From Paulinella micropora (lineage: Eukaryota > Cercozoa > Imbricatea > Euglyphida): a DNA stretch of 41,096 nt. This document shows, one piece after another, positions 9,792-19,675 of the stretch (the first letter of the stretch is position 1; each line of letters opens with the position of its first letter). Position numbers and translations under genes: made by a program. The stretch is from contig BJOX01000219.1 in the NCBI GenBank assembly GCA_009731375.1, positions 537,228 through 578,323 of the forward strand. Direction: 5' to 3'. The notes below the pieces were generated by a model. The model was given only the letters and a program-made list of their open reading frames with translations. It was not told the origin of the DNA and searched no databases.

Positions 9792-12584
9792 TTTTACATC
9801 TCAAGTCTGCAAACTCACGCAAAATACGCAAATTTACGCAAAGCAAACTTATGTTGTTCTTTTGTGAGTTTTCTCTCTATGAAGTGTGCAGGAAGTATTT
9901 TGCGCAGATAGTTGAGCGGCATCTTTTGGCGTTGTTCCCGTTGAAGTAGAAGTCGAGCGCGAGAACGAAGCGCGTGGATTATCCACCATCGGTCGTTGAT
10001 CGCGGCAAGAGCGGGAGAAGGGCATCAGCCGACAGAGCGGAATTCGGCGGGAGTAGTTTTGTATTGGCGGAATGGCGAAATTAACTAATTATATTGGACT
10101 CATGGAGTCAATAATGTAATTCAGTTTACGTACTGATATGGTCATACTTTAAGGACCTACTGCTATTGTTTTAATCGTATCGAGATGCCATCGCGGCAAA
10201 GAAGCAAAGGCGGGCGGACTGGAACAGGAGTGACAATTTTTCAGTTTTGAGACTTAACTATTATTTCAGGTTGTCAAACCGATTTAACTATCACTTCAGT
10301 TTTTCAACCTAAGGGCCATTATCGCAATATACTATAGTTATTAATGGTAGATGTATTGATTACTTATAACTTGCATTATCGACATAGAACTAAGGGGGAG
10401 CGTTGGTAGGACAACTGCCGTTTTACTTTTAGTAAGAACTTTGTGACTGGTAAGTAATTTATTCGTATAGCAGAGTGACCGTTTAGTTATAGTCAATTAT
10501 TGTAACGGACGTATTGGTCCATACTGGCATTCAGGATTGGACACTGACAATTGAGTAATAATTACAGTCGTGCGGACTTTATTTCAGTTTCATTATTACC
10601 TTTGAGTTTGCCAGTTCTGCTATCTACGTGCGGATTAAAAGTGTCGATTGGTATCATGGCTTCTAACGGAGTCTCTCAGCAAACCGGCGTCTAAGGTATT
10701 AGGTCCGTGAGTGACCGGGTATTTACCTAATCAACGACCTCAAACCACTTACGGGAAGAAGAGAGTCCTCTTCTTAACCTGTGGGAACAACCCGTCAGAA
10801 GTAGCTCACTGCCGGTTTCTGCCAAAAAGCAGTGTGTCAGAACCCTCAACAGAAATGGAATCAGGTGTGTGTGGAAAGTTGGGACCGCACGGACACAGAA
10901 AGTGGGAAGTCAATGCGTGATAAGGATGACGGTGCAAGGTTGCGATTTTTGTTCTCACCACGAAGGTACAGAGCAGGTAAGGAGAGACATATTGGCTGTT
11001 ATTAGAGCACAGTTGAACAGGGAGAATATTCCGTTCAAAGGTGCCCTGATCATGATTAGCCCCGATGGAATGGGTCCTACGTCAGTGGACTAGGTTAGAA
11101 CAGGAACCCTCCACTACCCGCTCTACCCCTCTCATATCATCCTCGAGCACCTCAAACATCGCACCATCTTCTTCTACATGCCATATGCACTCTACTTCAG
11201 CTGTACAACGTTCTAACCTAAAGACAGAGACTCTTGAAGGGTGAGAACGTTGAGGTTGCAGTAGAGGGAACCACTCAGATAAGACTGGGCAAGAGAGAAA
11301 GGTGAGGGAGAGACGATGCTTGATGAGGACGACAACGAGAAAGACTCACGCACCTTTTCCCCTAAGTTCTCCTCTCCCCCTAATCCATCCGTACAACGCT
11401 CAAACTCTAAGCAAATAGGATGATAGTGCCACTGTCTAACATTATGAAAAAGAAAAAAATTTATGTTGAATCATAGTAGTTTGTGTGTTAACTTGAATGT
11501 CGACAATTATACTATCAATTATTAATATTGGTGAATGACCCAACTTGAAGTTACCGTATGCTCAAAATCTTACGCAGTGTAAGTCAGTGTTGAAATTGCG
11601 AATAGCACAACTTGAAATTGTTTAATTCATTCAACAGCACGAGTACTGCGACAACAGTCACTCAGGTTCGTATTTTCATTCTATCCCGAGCCTGAGGTTG
11701 GTCGGCGGCGGTGTAAGGCGGCTCGACTTCTCGCGCGCAGGGGTGAGCGCGCTCGGGGGGGAGAAGGGATTATGCTGGCCCACCCGGTATATAATGTCAA
11801 TACTTACCGTTCCGGTCTCTCGGTTACTATGATCCCTTGTCTCAGCCGAAGTCTACGGAGTCAGTACTTTAGGTATTCCTTAGTCTTCATATCGTCAGGA
11901 CAGTTATCGGCTATTAAATATCGTACTATTGTAACAATATTTTATTAATCAGTGTTTGCGAAGTGGTATCAAAAAGATAGAATAACAGAAAACAAAATAA
12001 AGCGTTTTAAAAAAAAGAAGGAAAAACCAAGGGGTGAGAAAGAAAAAGAGAAAAATTGAGGGACTGAGAAAGGAAAAAAAAAAAAAAATCAAAAGATAAA
12101 AAGAGTGAAATAAAAAATAAAAATAAGAAAACACAAAAGATGTGACAATGTCACACTGCTAGAAAGCGTGCACGTTGTATTATTTCGCAACTGACAAACA
12201 GTCTGTCAAGAAACGATACTGAATAAACTGGAAGCGATCCAGAGTCTTTCGGTAAACTTCCCTGACCTCGGAGATATTCTGAGGTCAATTGACAGCAGTG
12301 TGTGTATTCAATTGAATGCTGGTTGGTTATTTCCTCGCAGGGGGTTAGTCAAGACTTACAATTGACGGATTGATTGTACAGTGTGATAAAATTGCTTACA
12401 CTGGGTTCGAGCCAAAACTTCCTCAGTAGCCTGCTTACGATACTTATCCCCATTTCAACTCAAGAGAACACACGACCGCCCCCTGCTCAGACAATCATGA
12501 GTCCAACGGACCTACACATATTTTTTACAACAATTGCCAGCTTTGAGCAAGTAAGTTCATATTCAATGGCTGCAACACTGCTGT
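9792..12584. other. Intergenic region with probable copia 3' LTR start
   Basis: No gene is supported. A polypurine-like tract (10,391-10,400) precedes CGTTGGTAGGACAACT, which resembles a copia LTR start with one altered base. A perfect 11-bp inverted repeat TAGGTTAGAAC (11,091-11,101) / GTTCTAACCTA (11,210-11,220) lies further on, close to a TACAACG that could be an LTR end. The stretch 11,950-12,140 is A-rich low-complexity DNA. Confidence 0.4.
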
Positions 12585-13940
12585 CTAGAGAAAAGCAGCT
12601 TGGATGTCTTGAATTTCGACTCGACAGATGGGGCAATTGCCTCCGACGCCAAGCGGAGCAGTTACAGAGCACTCTGCACATACGCAGATGTGGCCGCAGG
12701 GATCGAGGCGCCTCGAACGATCTTTCTCTTCGCAGACCAAGCACATGCGCAGCCCGTCAAACTCCGCGGCCGTTTCCAGTCGCGCCTTCTCGGAACGTAG
12801 CTTATCCGCCTCCGCCTGCTCCACCAATTGCAACAATCGTTTGTTTTCTACCACTAGTTCCGCCTGTAGCGCGCGCAGTTTTTCATCCGCCGTTTCTTTC
12901 GCAGCCAGAATTTCCCTGGACTGTGCTCGTTCCTGGTGAAGCTCTCGCTCAAGCTGCTCGCGACTAGCCTGCGCTGCATGCTTGTACGCTTCCAGCTCCT
13001 CAAGCAAACGGTTTCTTTCCGCTTGCAAATGCTTTTCTAGCTGCCTGCGCTTCTCCTCTTCCTGTTGCTTAGACGCTATGGTCTCTTCCTCCATCTGCTG
13101 TCGCTCTCTTTGTAGTCTCATTTCCAGTTCCTTCCGCTTCATTTCCGCATCGACCCTGGTCGCCTCGAGATCAGCGTGCAAGCGGACTCGTGTACTCTCG
13201 AGTTGCTTCTCTAGATCGGCTCGTCGGGCCTCCACATTCTTGCGGGCGCTTTCGGCCGCACTTTCCTGCGTGGCCAGCTCTTTCTCGAACTTCACTTTGA
13301 TTTCCTGCTCGAACGTCTTCTTTTCTTGCTCCAGCCTGGTAAGGTAGAGAGACTGGGGCAAGGGTAGGTGTGGCTTGATGGTGAACGCGGTGGCGTGCCG
13401 CCTGTCTGCCGTGGTCAAGAACCGAGGATCTGGCCCCACAGCCAAGAATTGCTTGTAGTACATGTTGAGCAAGTAGACTGTGTCCCCGTACTGAATGTTT
13501 CCCGATCGACAGTGTTGGGGATGCGAGGAGATCAGTCGCCACTGGTAGCAAGCCGGGTAGGCCTCGTCGTACCTGCTAGTGTGCGCATAGAGATTGCACC
13601 ACGCCCTTAGGTGAGTGTCATCGGCCTGCCTTTCTAAGTGCACGATCATCCCCATTTCCAACGCCTAGCAGCCGCAGCGACACACAGTCGCACATCACGA
13701 CAGTGGTTGCACGAGGGGAGGAAAAATGATGCAGACCTTTGAACCTTCCTCTCCAGGCTTGTCGCGCAGCGAGGAAATTTTCCAGCCCAGCGGTTTGGCG
13801 CTATCCACACTCTGTAAAGTGGGGTAGTAAAAGGCCTGTGGGACGAGAGCAAGGCTGTGCCACCAGTCACCTATGCTGACACAGCGTCCAGTCTTGACGT
13901 CGTGCAGCTCCACCTCTTCGCCAGAATGAACCGTCAAAGC
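12585..13940 (-). CDS. Host RING-finger protein with beta-trefoil-like N-terminus (spliced, 5' incomplete)
   Basis: Two minus-strand exons: 13,940-13,737 and 13,664-12,585. The 72-bp intron (13,736-13,665) starts with GT, ends with AG and is phase 0, so it joins Lys to Ala in frame. The N-terminal part has repeated short beta-like segments (VELHDVKTGRCVSIGDWW; WCNLYAHTSRYDE; TVYLLNMYYKQFLAV) suggesting a MIR or fascin-like beta-trefoil, followed by about 190 residues of charged coiled coil. The C-terminus is a C3HC4-type RING (CLVC ... CGHICVCAEC ... CPIC), typical of an E3 ubiquitin ligase. Just upstream of 13,940 a TAG in frame also reads as a splice acceptor, so earlier exons may exist. 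Codon use and introns differ from the viral block, so I assign it to the host. Confidence 0.65.
13665..13736 (-). other. 72-bp GT-AG intron in the RING gene
   Basis: On the minus strand the sequence reads AAG|GTCTGC at the donor and GCTGCTAG|GCG at the acceptor. The intron contains an in-frame stop. Removing it fuses two open frames in phase 0 within one predicted beta-rich domain. Confidence 0.65.
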
Positions 13941-14027
13941 TTCCTATGTATATATTACATCACATTCTATTTATGCAAATGTATATGCACATGGAAAAGT
14001 AAATGTCTTTAACGGCCTAGAAATTTT

Positions 14028-14350
14028 CCCTCTTTTCGTCTCTCCCCCTCCACTTTCACCTCATCCTTCATTCCCACTTCTCAAACTCTTCCGCATTCTC
14101 CCTTCACCCTTCCACCACATCTTTCCATCTTCATCCTTCCCCTGTCCTCCTTCCTCACCCATCGTCAGCCTGAAAATTTCCCGTGCGCTCCTTTGCCCGA
14201 ACTCGTCTTCGCTTCCGCCTTCATCCTTCCTCGTTGATTCTCCCTCCACTCTTCACCATTCTCCCTTCATTCTTTTTCTCTTCCACCTTCCACTTTCCAT
14301 CTTCACCCATACCACGTCCTCCTTCACTCATATCCACTTCTCCCTTCCCA
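14028..14350 (+). repeat. Pyrimidine-rich low-complexity tract
   Basis: About 320 bases of C/T-rich sequence built from TTC, CTT and CCTTCA-like units with CCACTTC repeats. Frames stay open by composition only. Confidence 0.8.
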
Positions 14351-14701
14351 CTTCACCAGGAACAAGATGGAAGGTAGAAGGGGGAAGGTGAAGATGGAGA
14401 CGGAAGTAGGAATTAAGAAGCGCAAGGAACAAAAAAACAGGACAGAAAAAAGACCCTTGAAGGTGGTTTTAAATTATAAATATTTTCTTGAACATAAAAT
14501 CCAAGTACATGTGTTATTCGGTACCGGATTTTCTTCAACGTCAGTGCCAGGCAAAGCATCAGGTATGCGTGCCTGTCGCTTGGGTGCCTGCAGGTCCAAG
14601 GTTAAAATTTCAAAACAAAACAATAAAAATAAAGTTCGAAACAGTCACATGAGATATTGGATGTCGTGTCGGGATGGTGATATAAACAATTACAGAAACA
14701 A

Positions 14702-14839
14702 AATCAAACAAACAAGCAAGCGATTGAAAGTCCTAAAACTTGGAGCAGAGGATCTTCTGGTGAAATATAAATAATGACAGACACAAATCAAACAAACGAG
14801 CAAGCGATTGAAAGTCCCAAAATTGGAGCAGAGGAACTT
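14702..14839 (+). repeat. Two-copy direct repeat, 84-bp period
   Basis: AATCAAACAAACAAGCAAGC and the following bases to GGAGCAGAGGATCTT (14,702-14,756) recur with a few changes at 14,786-14,839. Confidence 0.85.
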
Positions 14840-14918
14840 ATCCTGAGGGACTTACATTTATGACCGACAAGTGGATTAGTTTCCACGTTGAATTATTTCC
14901 TTCCTTTATGTAACATTT

Positions 14919-14920
<2 letters not shown>

Positions 14921-14955
<35 letters not shown>

Positions 14956-14964
14956 ACCACCCCC
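14921..14964 (+). repeat. Poly-C run abutting an assembly gap
   Basis: Thirty-five consecutive C (14,921-14,955), then CACCAC-like sequence into a 10-N gap at 14,965-14,974. The assembly probably broke on this homopolymer. Confidence 0.95.
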
Positions 14965-15231
14965 NNNNNNNNNNTCCATCCGTCTATGAGTAACTGGAAG
15001 TCAGGCAATAACCAGTTGATCATTTTAGATTTTTTACTCAATCGCATGGAAAAAAGAATGACTTCACACAGGAAATAAATACTACTGAATAAACTAAATA
15101 AATAAAGAAAAATAAACAAAGAAACAAATAAGAAATAAATCAACACAGATAAAGTTTTACAATAAATAAACCAAGACAACAAAAGCAAATGGAGATAAGA
15201 ACGAACAATAAACAAAATGTTCTTAACAAAT

Positions 15232-15570
15232 AAATAATAATAATAAAAAATAAACAAAATAATAAATAAATAAATAAATAAATAAATGAATAAATGAATA
15301 AATGAATAAACGAATAAATGAATAAACGAATAAACGAATCAATGAACGACACAAAGCAAAGAAAAATCATTAAAGAAGTAGTTTAAAGAAAAAGATGAAA
15401 TAAATGTAAATGTAATAGATAAAATAAATGAAATGAATGAAATGAACATAAAAATAAAATAAAATAATATTTAAAAAAGGAAATAAATAGAATAAATAGA
15501 ATAAATATAATAAATGGAATAAATAGAAATAGAATAAATAGAATAAGTAGAATAAGTAGAATAAGTAGTT
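15232..15570 (+). repeat. AAAT/AATGA and AATAG short tandem repeats
   Basis: (AAAT)n grading into AATGAAT units (15,232-15,345), then AATAGAATA-type units (about 15,420-15,570). No coding signal. Confidence 0.9.
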
Positions 15571-15708
15571 TTTCGTATGCGATTGTACAATACACATATG
15601 CCAAGTATATATTTATATACTAGTATATTATTTCATTTATGGATGCAAGTATACACATGCATCAATGAGAATTATATGCAGTTGTGCGTAATGATGATCG
15701 AAGAATTG

Positions 15709-15920
15709 TAGTTGTTGTTGTTGTTGCTGTTGTTTTGTTGTTCTTGTTGTTGTTGTTGTCGTTTTTGTTGTTGTTGTTGTTGTTCAATTTAATAATAATA
15801 AATTTAAATAAACTGATTAATGCAAGATGGTGTGTGGCTACGGCCTTCACTCGCCACTTTCATCCCCGGCCGACGTAGTTGTTGTTGTTGTTGTTGTTGT
15901 GGTTGTGGTTGTGGTGGTGG

Positions 15921-15951
<31 letters not shown>

Positions 15952-15999
15952 GGTTGTGGGAGTTGCTATTCTTGTTGTTGTGGTGTGTGTGTGCGTGTG

Positions 16000-16051
<52 letters not shown>

Positions 16052-16100
16052 GTGCCCCCTCTTTCTCTTTCTCTCGCTTTCTCTTTCTCTCGCTTTCTCC
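15709..16100 (+). repeat. GTT, GT and CTTTCT microsatellites
   Basis: Two GTT blocks (15,709-15,784 and 15,879-15,960), a (GT)n block with a few GCGT units (15,984-16,048) and CTTTCT repeats (16,059-16,100). Long poly-Val, His-Thr and Cys readings here are artefacts of the repeats. Confidence 0.95.
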
Positions 16101-16796
16101 GTCCTGCCTGTATGTAACAAACCGACAAACGAGTCTCAAACGCTTGACAATGCAAATACCTTCATCATGAGCAATGTTACAATTTCCTCTTCGACCGAGT
16201 CGAACAGAACACCATCTTCTTCTTCACTTTCCATTCAGCACCTTGAGGAAAAGGACACCACTGTTGGAACAGTATCGCATGTACAATTTTGACAAGAAAA
16301 TAGGTAGAAGTAGAAAGTATTTTTCACAGCTAATATGGGTGCAGATTGGTTGGTTTTGCACCTTCGAGTACTCCTTCGTGGTGTAGAATGCGAGATTGAA
16401 GGGGGGTTGTGGTAAAAAGTGGTCTTTCTCGGCCACAAGGATTTTTGGCAACCACGCTGGAGAAACCGGCACTTATAAGAGATGAGTTCACGGAGAAAGA
16501 TGAATTGCTGCGCGGCCGGGTTAACGATTTTCAATTTCGACTACAAGTACTTAGGCAGTTAGGCATCACCTTTGATGAGAATCTGGCAGTATCTGGCCTG
16601 GTCAAAGATGAGTGCTACACAAGCAGAGAAGGGAGACGACTCCTTAATACTACACTGCACTAGCGATGAGAATCAGACTGTCAGACATGCTATTTCGAAA
16701 TCGAATTCCCCTAGGCCTAGGCCTGACATCCACTAGTGATCAGTATGTTCATGCAGTCCACTATTACTCAGGATATTCACTAGACTAGCTAGATTC
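16101..16796 (+). other. Unassigned sequence with one short protein-like frame
   Basis: No gene is supported. A plus-strand frame at about 16,409-16,663 has ordinary protein-like composition in its second half (an RDEFTEKDELLRGRVNDFQF stretch), so it may be an exon or a gene remnant. I recognise no family, and no splice context is clear. Confidence 0.2.
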
Positions 16797-17275
16797 AATT
16801 CATGCATTGAAATTTCAATGCAATATATTGAAATGTTGAAATTCAATGTATGCATTAAAATTTCAATGTATCATGAATTAAAATTTAAATTTCAATGCAC
16901 TGTACAATGTAATTCTTAGAAATGTGTACCTATATACGTATTTCAATGCATGCATTGATTTTCTATGCATACATTGAAATTTCAATGCAGCACATTTCAA
17001 TGCATGCATTGATTTTCAATAAATGCATTAAAATTTCAATGCAGCACAGAAATGTGTATTTCAATTTATATATTGATTTTCAATGCATGCATTAAAATGT
17101 AATGCATACATTGAAATATATATTTTAATGCACGCGCATGCGTCATGAATTAATTTTCAATGCATGAATTAAAATATCAATGCATGCATTCAAATGTGTC
17201 TTTTCAATGCATGCATTGATTTTCAATACATACATTAAAATAAGTAATTCAGTGCATACATTGAAAACCTTACAT
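16797..17275. repeat. AT-rich array of TGCATTGAAATTTCAATGCA-like palindromes
   Basis: About 480 bases made of variants of two self-complementary units, TTGAAATTTCAA and AATGCATGCATT. A perfect 20-bp palindrome lies at 16,803-16,822. CAATGCATGCATTGATTTTC recurs several times with point changes. It is not a plain microsatellite because the units alternate and vary in length. Confidence 0.85.
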
Positions 17276-18714
17276 GTATATTACAGCAGTGTTTACGAAG
17301 AACGCCTTTAACTAGTATGAACTAGTAAGTAAATAACACATTTAACGAGTAAGTAAATTAAAATTTTATTTTATTTCTCATTGCTCCACTCTATATTCAC
17401 TTCTGTCATCGTACATTTCTTCTACCTTCTTCCTCTTCTTCACTTCTCATTATACATGTCTTCTTCTTTTAATTATTCTTCAACATCATCTTCTTCATCT
17501 GATTCTTGATCAACTTCCTCTTCCTCTGCGACGCAGTCTTTCTGTTCATCATCTTTTCCTTCATGACGATCGATTTCTTCTTTCAATTAATGTGGCAAAT
17601 AGTGACTAATATCTTATTCCATGAAATAGAATCGAGTGTGCGTGTTCGGAACCGGAGCGACGATGCAAGGAAAATCAACAAAGCTGATAGTATTACAAAA
17701 GTCAGGGATGATTGAGCATGCAATGAATCGCCTACCCACAAGTGATCATTTTGCTTTCTGGCGCGCAAAAGTTTCACTCTGGCTAAATCACACTCGTACC
17801 CATTATACGCAACGTGAGTATATCAGTGCACGGCAGCTGCGTAGCTGCCTGCCACTGTAAATCCCCAGCAGCGGCGAGAGAACGTCTGCTTGATGTCCTC
17901 AACGGTGCGAAAGCAGCAGCACCCGCAAAGCGCTCACGCATGCACCCCTTACAGACCTGGTTGACCTCATGAGGAATCCCTTGCACCTCACAAACTGTGC
18001 TAGTTTGATGTTTGCTGCGGTCAGTAATGGACGCTGACCCAACGTCTGCCAAACCGGTAGCTGCATCCAGCAGTTGTTCATAAACTCCTGCAGCTCCACG
18101 AAATGCATTAGTTTCAGCAAGAACACTCGGCTGAAAATCATGTTGTTTGCCACGTCTTTGAGTGCGACGTTGCATGCGTAGCTGAGTGTCTTCTTGCAGG
18201 AACGGAAGCCTGACATGATCAGCTTATCCTTGACGTCAAGATTTGCCTGGCACAAGCTGGGCAAGGTCCACATTAGTGCCGCATTACTCAAACTGTTCAC
18301 GAAAATGTCCTACGATGATTCAGATTGTGCACATGCTTCTTAAGTTCTGCTCCTTGGTGTTCCTGATCGAAAGCTTGCACTTCCAGTAGAGTGCTCCAAT
18401 CTTTCATGTGCACAAGAGTTTTACACCCTGGTGCAGCCAGTACGAATGCTCTGTTCTGGGCAGCCCAGCCGCAATTTCTACCGCCTACAACAGGGTGTTT
18501 ATGTTAGATTTATTAATATATTAAATAGGTTAGACAGTACAGCACTGCATATGTAATGTGTGTCGTAAGAGCCATTACTTGTGTCCTGCTTAACTTGTAC
18601 CCGCTCTTTGTCTTGGCGCCTTTTTCTAATAAAGTTTAGAATGCTGACGATAGTGATAGCTTAGCTTTGACTCGGGTTATTAAGATAGTCTAACATGTTA
18701 TGAAGCCTTGAAGC
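17276..18714. other. Host-virus transition zone without a firm gene
   Basis: No complete gene is seen. Minus-strand frames at 18,480-18,300 (GRNCGWAAQNRAFVLAAPGC and onward) and 18,300-17,783 read like protein but switch frame repeatedly, as expected from a decayed gene; I recognise no family. The sequence from about 18,500 to 18,710 is AT-rich with stops in all frames. Viral-type coding begins at 18,715. No target-site duplication, terminal repeat or telomere-like array is evident by eye. Confidence 0.35.
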
Positions 18715-19344
18715 GTGAACATAGCGTCTGATAGATTTTATTTACTAATAGTGTTTTTTTCGTGGCGTGTGGAAGTCTACCATAGAACAAACGAACTAGT
18801 GAAAGTGCGGAAGGCTGTCACCAAGCAGGTGGACTATTGGACGTGCGGAACAGTGCTGACTTTTGCTAATGCTAATGGCAGGATTATGACTTACGACAAC
18901 ACGGTGAGAATCGCACCTTCTTTCGGCAATATCACTCGCTTGACTAGCAACTCAGGCAACGCTTCTACCAGCTACACCACGTTCCAGAACACGTCGGGCA
19001 TGACCAGGAAATGGCTCGTTGCTGCCTGCGTCAAATTCAAAAACACCGCCACGAGCAGTCCCATGAACGCCGAGGCCTGGGTCGAGAAGAGCGCTAGCAG
19101 GCCGGCCAGCAACACTGCGATCGCGTCGGTGCGCTGGCTGCACTCCACCACTTATAGTAACGGTAGTGCTTTCAACGGGCAGTATGCGACAGTGAATCTA
19201 GCTGGCATAGTGGAAGTGGCCGCGAACGAGTACATCTGGATCGAGGTTTACGGAGGTACAGCAACTGCCGTAAATTACATTGCAAACATTGGATCAGCCG
19301 TCTATGAAAGAGGTTTTGTGTCTATTACCGAGATTCCGGGCTGA
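18715..19344 (+). CDS. Fibre-like virion protein, 5' end uncertain
   Basis: The frame opens after a stop at 18,709-18,711 and ends at 19,344. It has no ATG in its first 55 codons; the first is within RIMTYDN (about 18,886). The sequence is rich in Ser, Thr, Ala and Asn, with alternating hydrophobic residues. It ends with a QYATVNLAGIVEVAANEYIW segment and short strands, a pattern seen in C1q/TNF-like jelly-roll heads of fibre proteins. It is the leftmost viral-looking gene, so the missing start may mark truncation at the integration edge, an upstream exon or a non-ATG start. Fibre function is an inference from composition and from the other fibre-like gene at 22,880. Confidence 0.5.
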   Translation: MNIASDRFYLLIVFFSWRVEVYHRTNELVKVRKAVTKQVDYWTCGTVLTFANANGRIMTYDNTVRIAPSFGNITRLTSNSGNASTSYTTFQNTSGMTRKWLVAACVKFKNTATSSPMNAEAWVEKSASRPASNTAIASVRWLHSTTYSNGSAFNGQYATVNLAGIVEVAANEYIWIEVYGGTATAVNYIANIGSAVYERGFVSITEIPG

Positions 19345-19366
19345 TTTTTTTTCTTTCGAGTCTGTA

Positions 19367-19382
19367 TTTTTTAATTAAAAAA
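19367..19382. terminator. 16-bp A/T palindrome between fibre-like and coiled-coil genes
   Basis: TTTTTTAATTAAAAAA is perfectly self-complementary, 22 bases after the fibre-like stop and 5 bases before the next ATG. It could act as a 3'-end hairpin, a promoter element or both. Confidence 0.35.
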
Positions 19383-19387
19383 GAACA

Positions 19388-19675
19388 ATGGACGCGTTGC
19401 GACAAGCACTAGCTGAGAACGAGAACGAGCTGGCCACGTGCCTAGCCCGCCGCCGGATACTGGCAGTAGAACGTGAGAAGTTACAGCTGCAGATTGCGCT
19501 GTGTGAAAAGGTCTGCTGTGACAAGGACATGCGCGAGCAAGTCAAGACGCTTATCCAAGAGCAAGAAGAGGCCGAGGCGGCAGCAGCCGAGGCAGCCGCC
19601 CACGCGGCAGCAGCCGAGGCCGAAATGGCACTAGAAGAGACGGTCGTAGAGATGCCTGACACCATCAATGGCTAG
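19388..19675 (+). CDS. Small alpha-helical coiled-coil protein, 95 aa
   Basis: ATG at 19,388 follows the A/T palindrome. The product is almost wholly predicted helix: a Glu/Leu/Arg-rich N-terminal half with heptad spacing, two Cys pairs near residues 39-46 (CEKVCCDKD), then an unusually Ala/Glu-rich segment (AEAAAAEAAAHAAAAEAEM). There is no membrane segment or signal peptide. Its stop overlaps the stop of the convergent ribonucleotide reductase gene in CTAG (19,672-19,675), which argues that both ends are real. Function unknown; an oligomeric structural or scaffold role is only a guess. Confidence 0.6.
   Translation: MDALRQALAENENELATCLARRRILAVEREKLQLQIALCEKVCCDKDMREQVKTLIQEQEEAEAAAAEAAAHAAAAEAEMALEETVVEMPDTING

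Noticed and set aside
10711-11093. Two short plus-strand frames after the copia pol
   Set aside because: No protein-like pattern; they probably lie in the 3' LTR.
14367-14774. Plus-strand frame of 135 codons
   Set aside because: Basic, low-complexity reading over repeat DNA that includes the 84-bp duplication; no domain.
15820-16292. Several overlapping frames of poly-Cys, poly-Val or His-Thr repeats
   Set aside because: All come from GTT and GT microsatellites that stay open by composition.
16803-17230. Possible CRISPR-like or regularly spaced array
   Set aside because: The units are self-complementary variants without constant repeat and unique spacers; it is an AT-rich satellite-type array.
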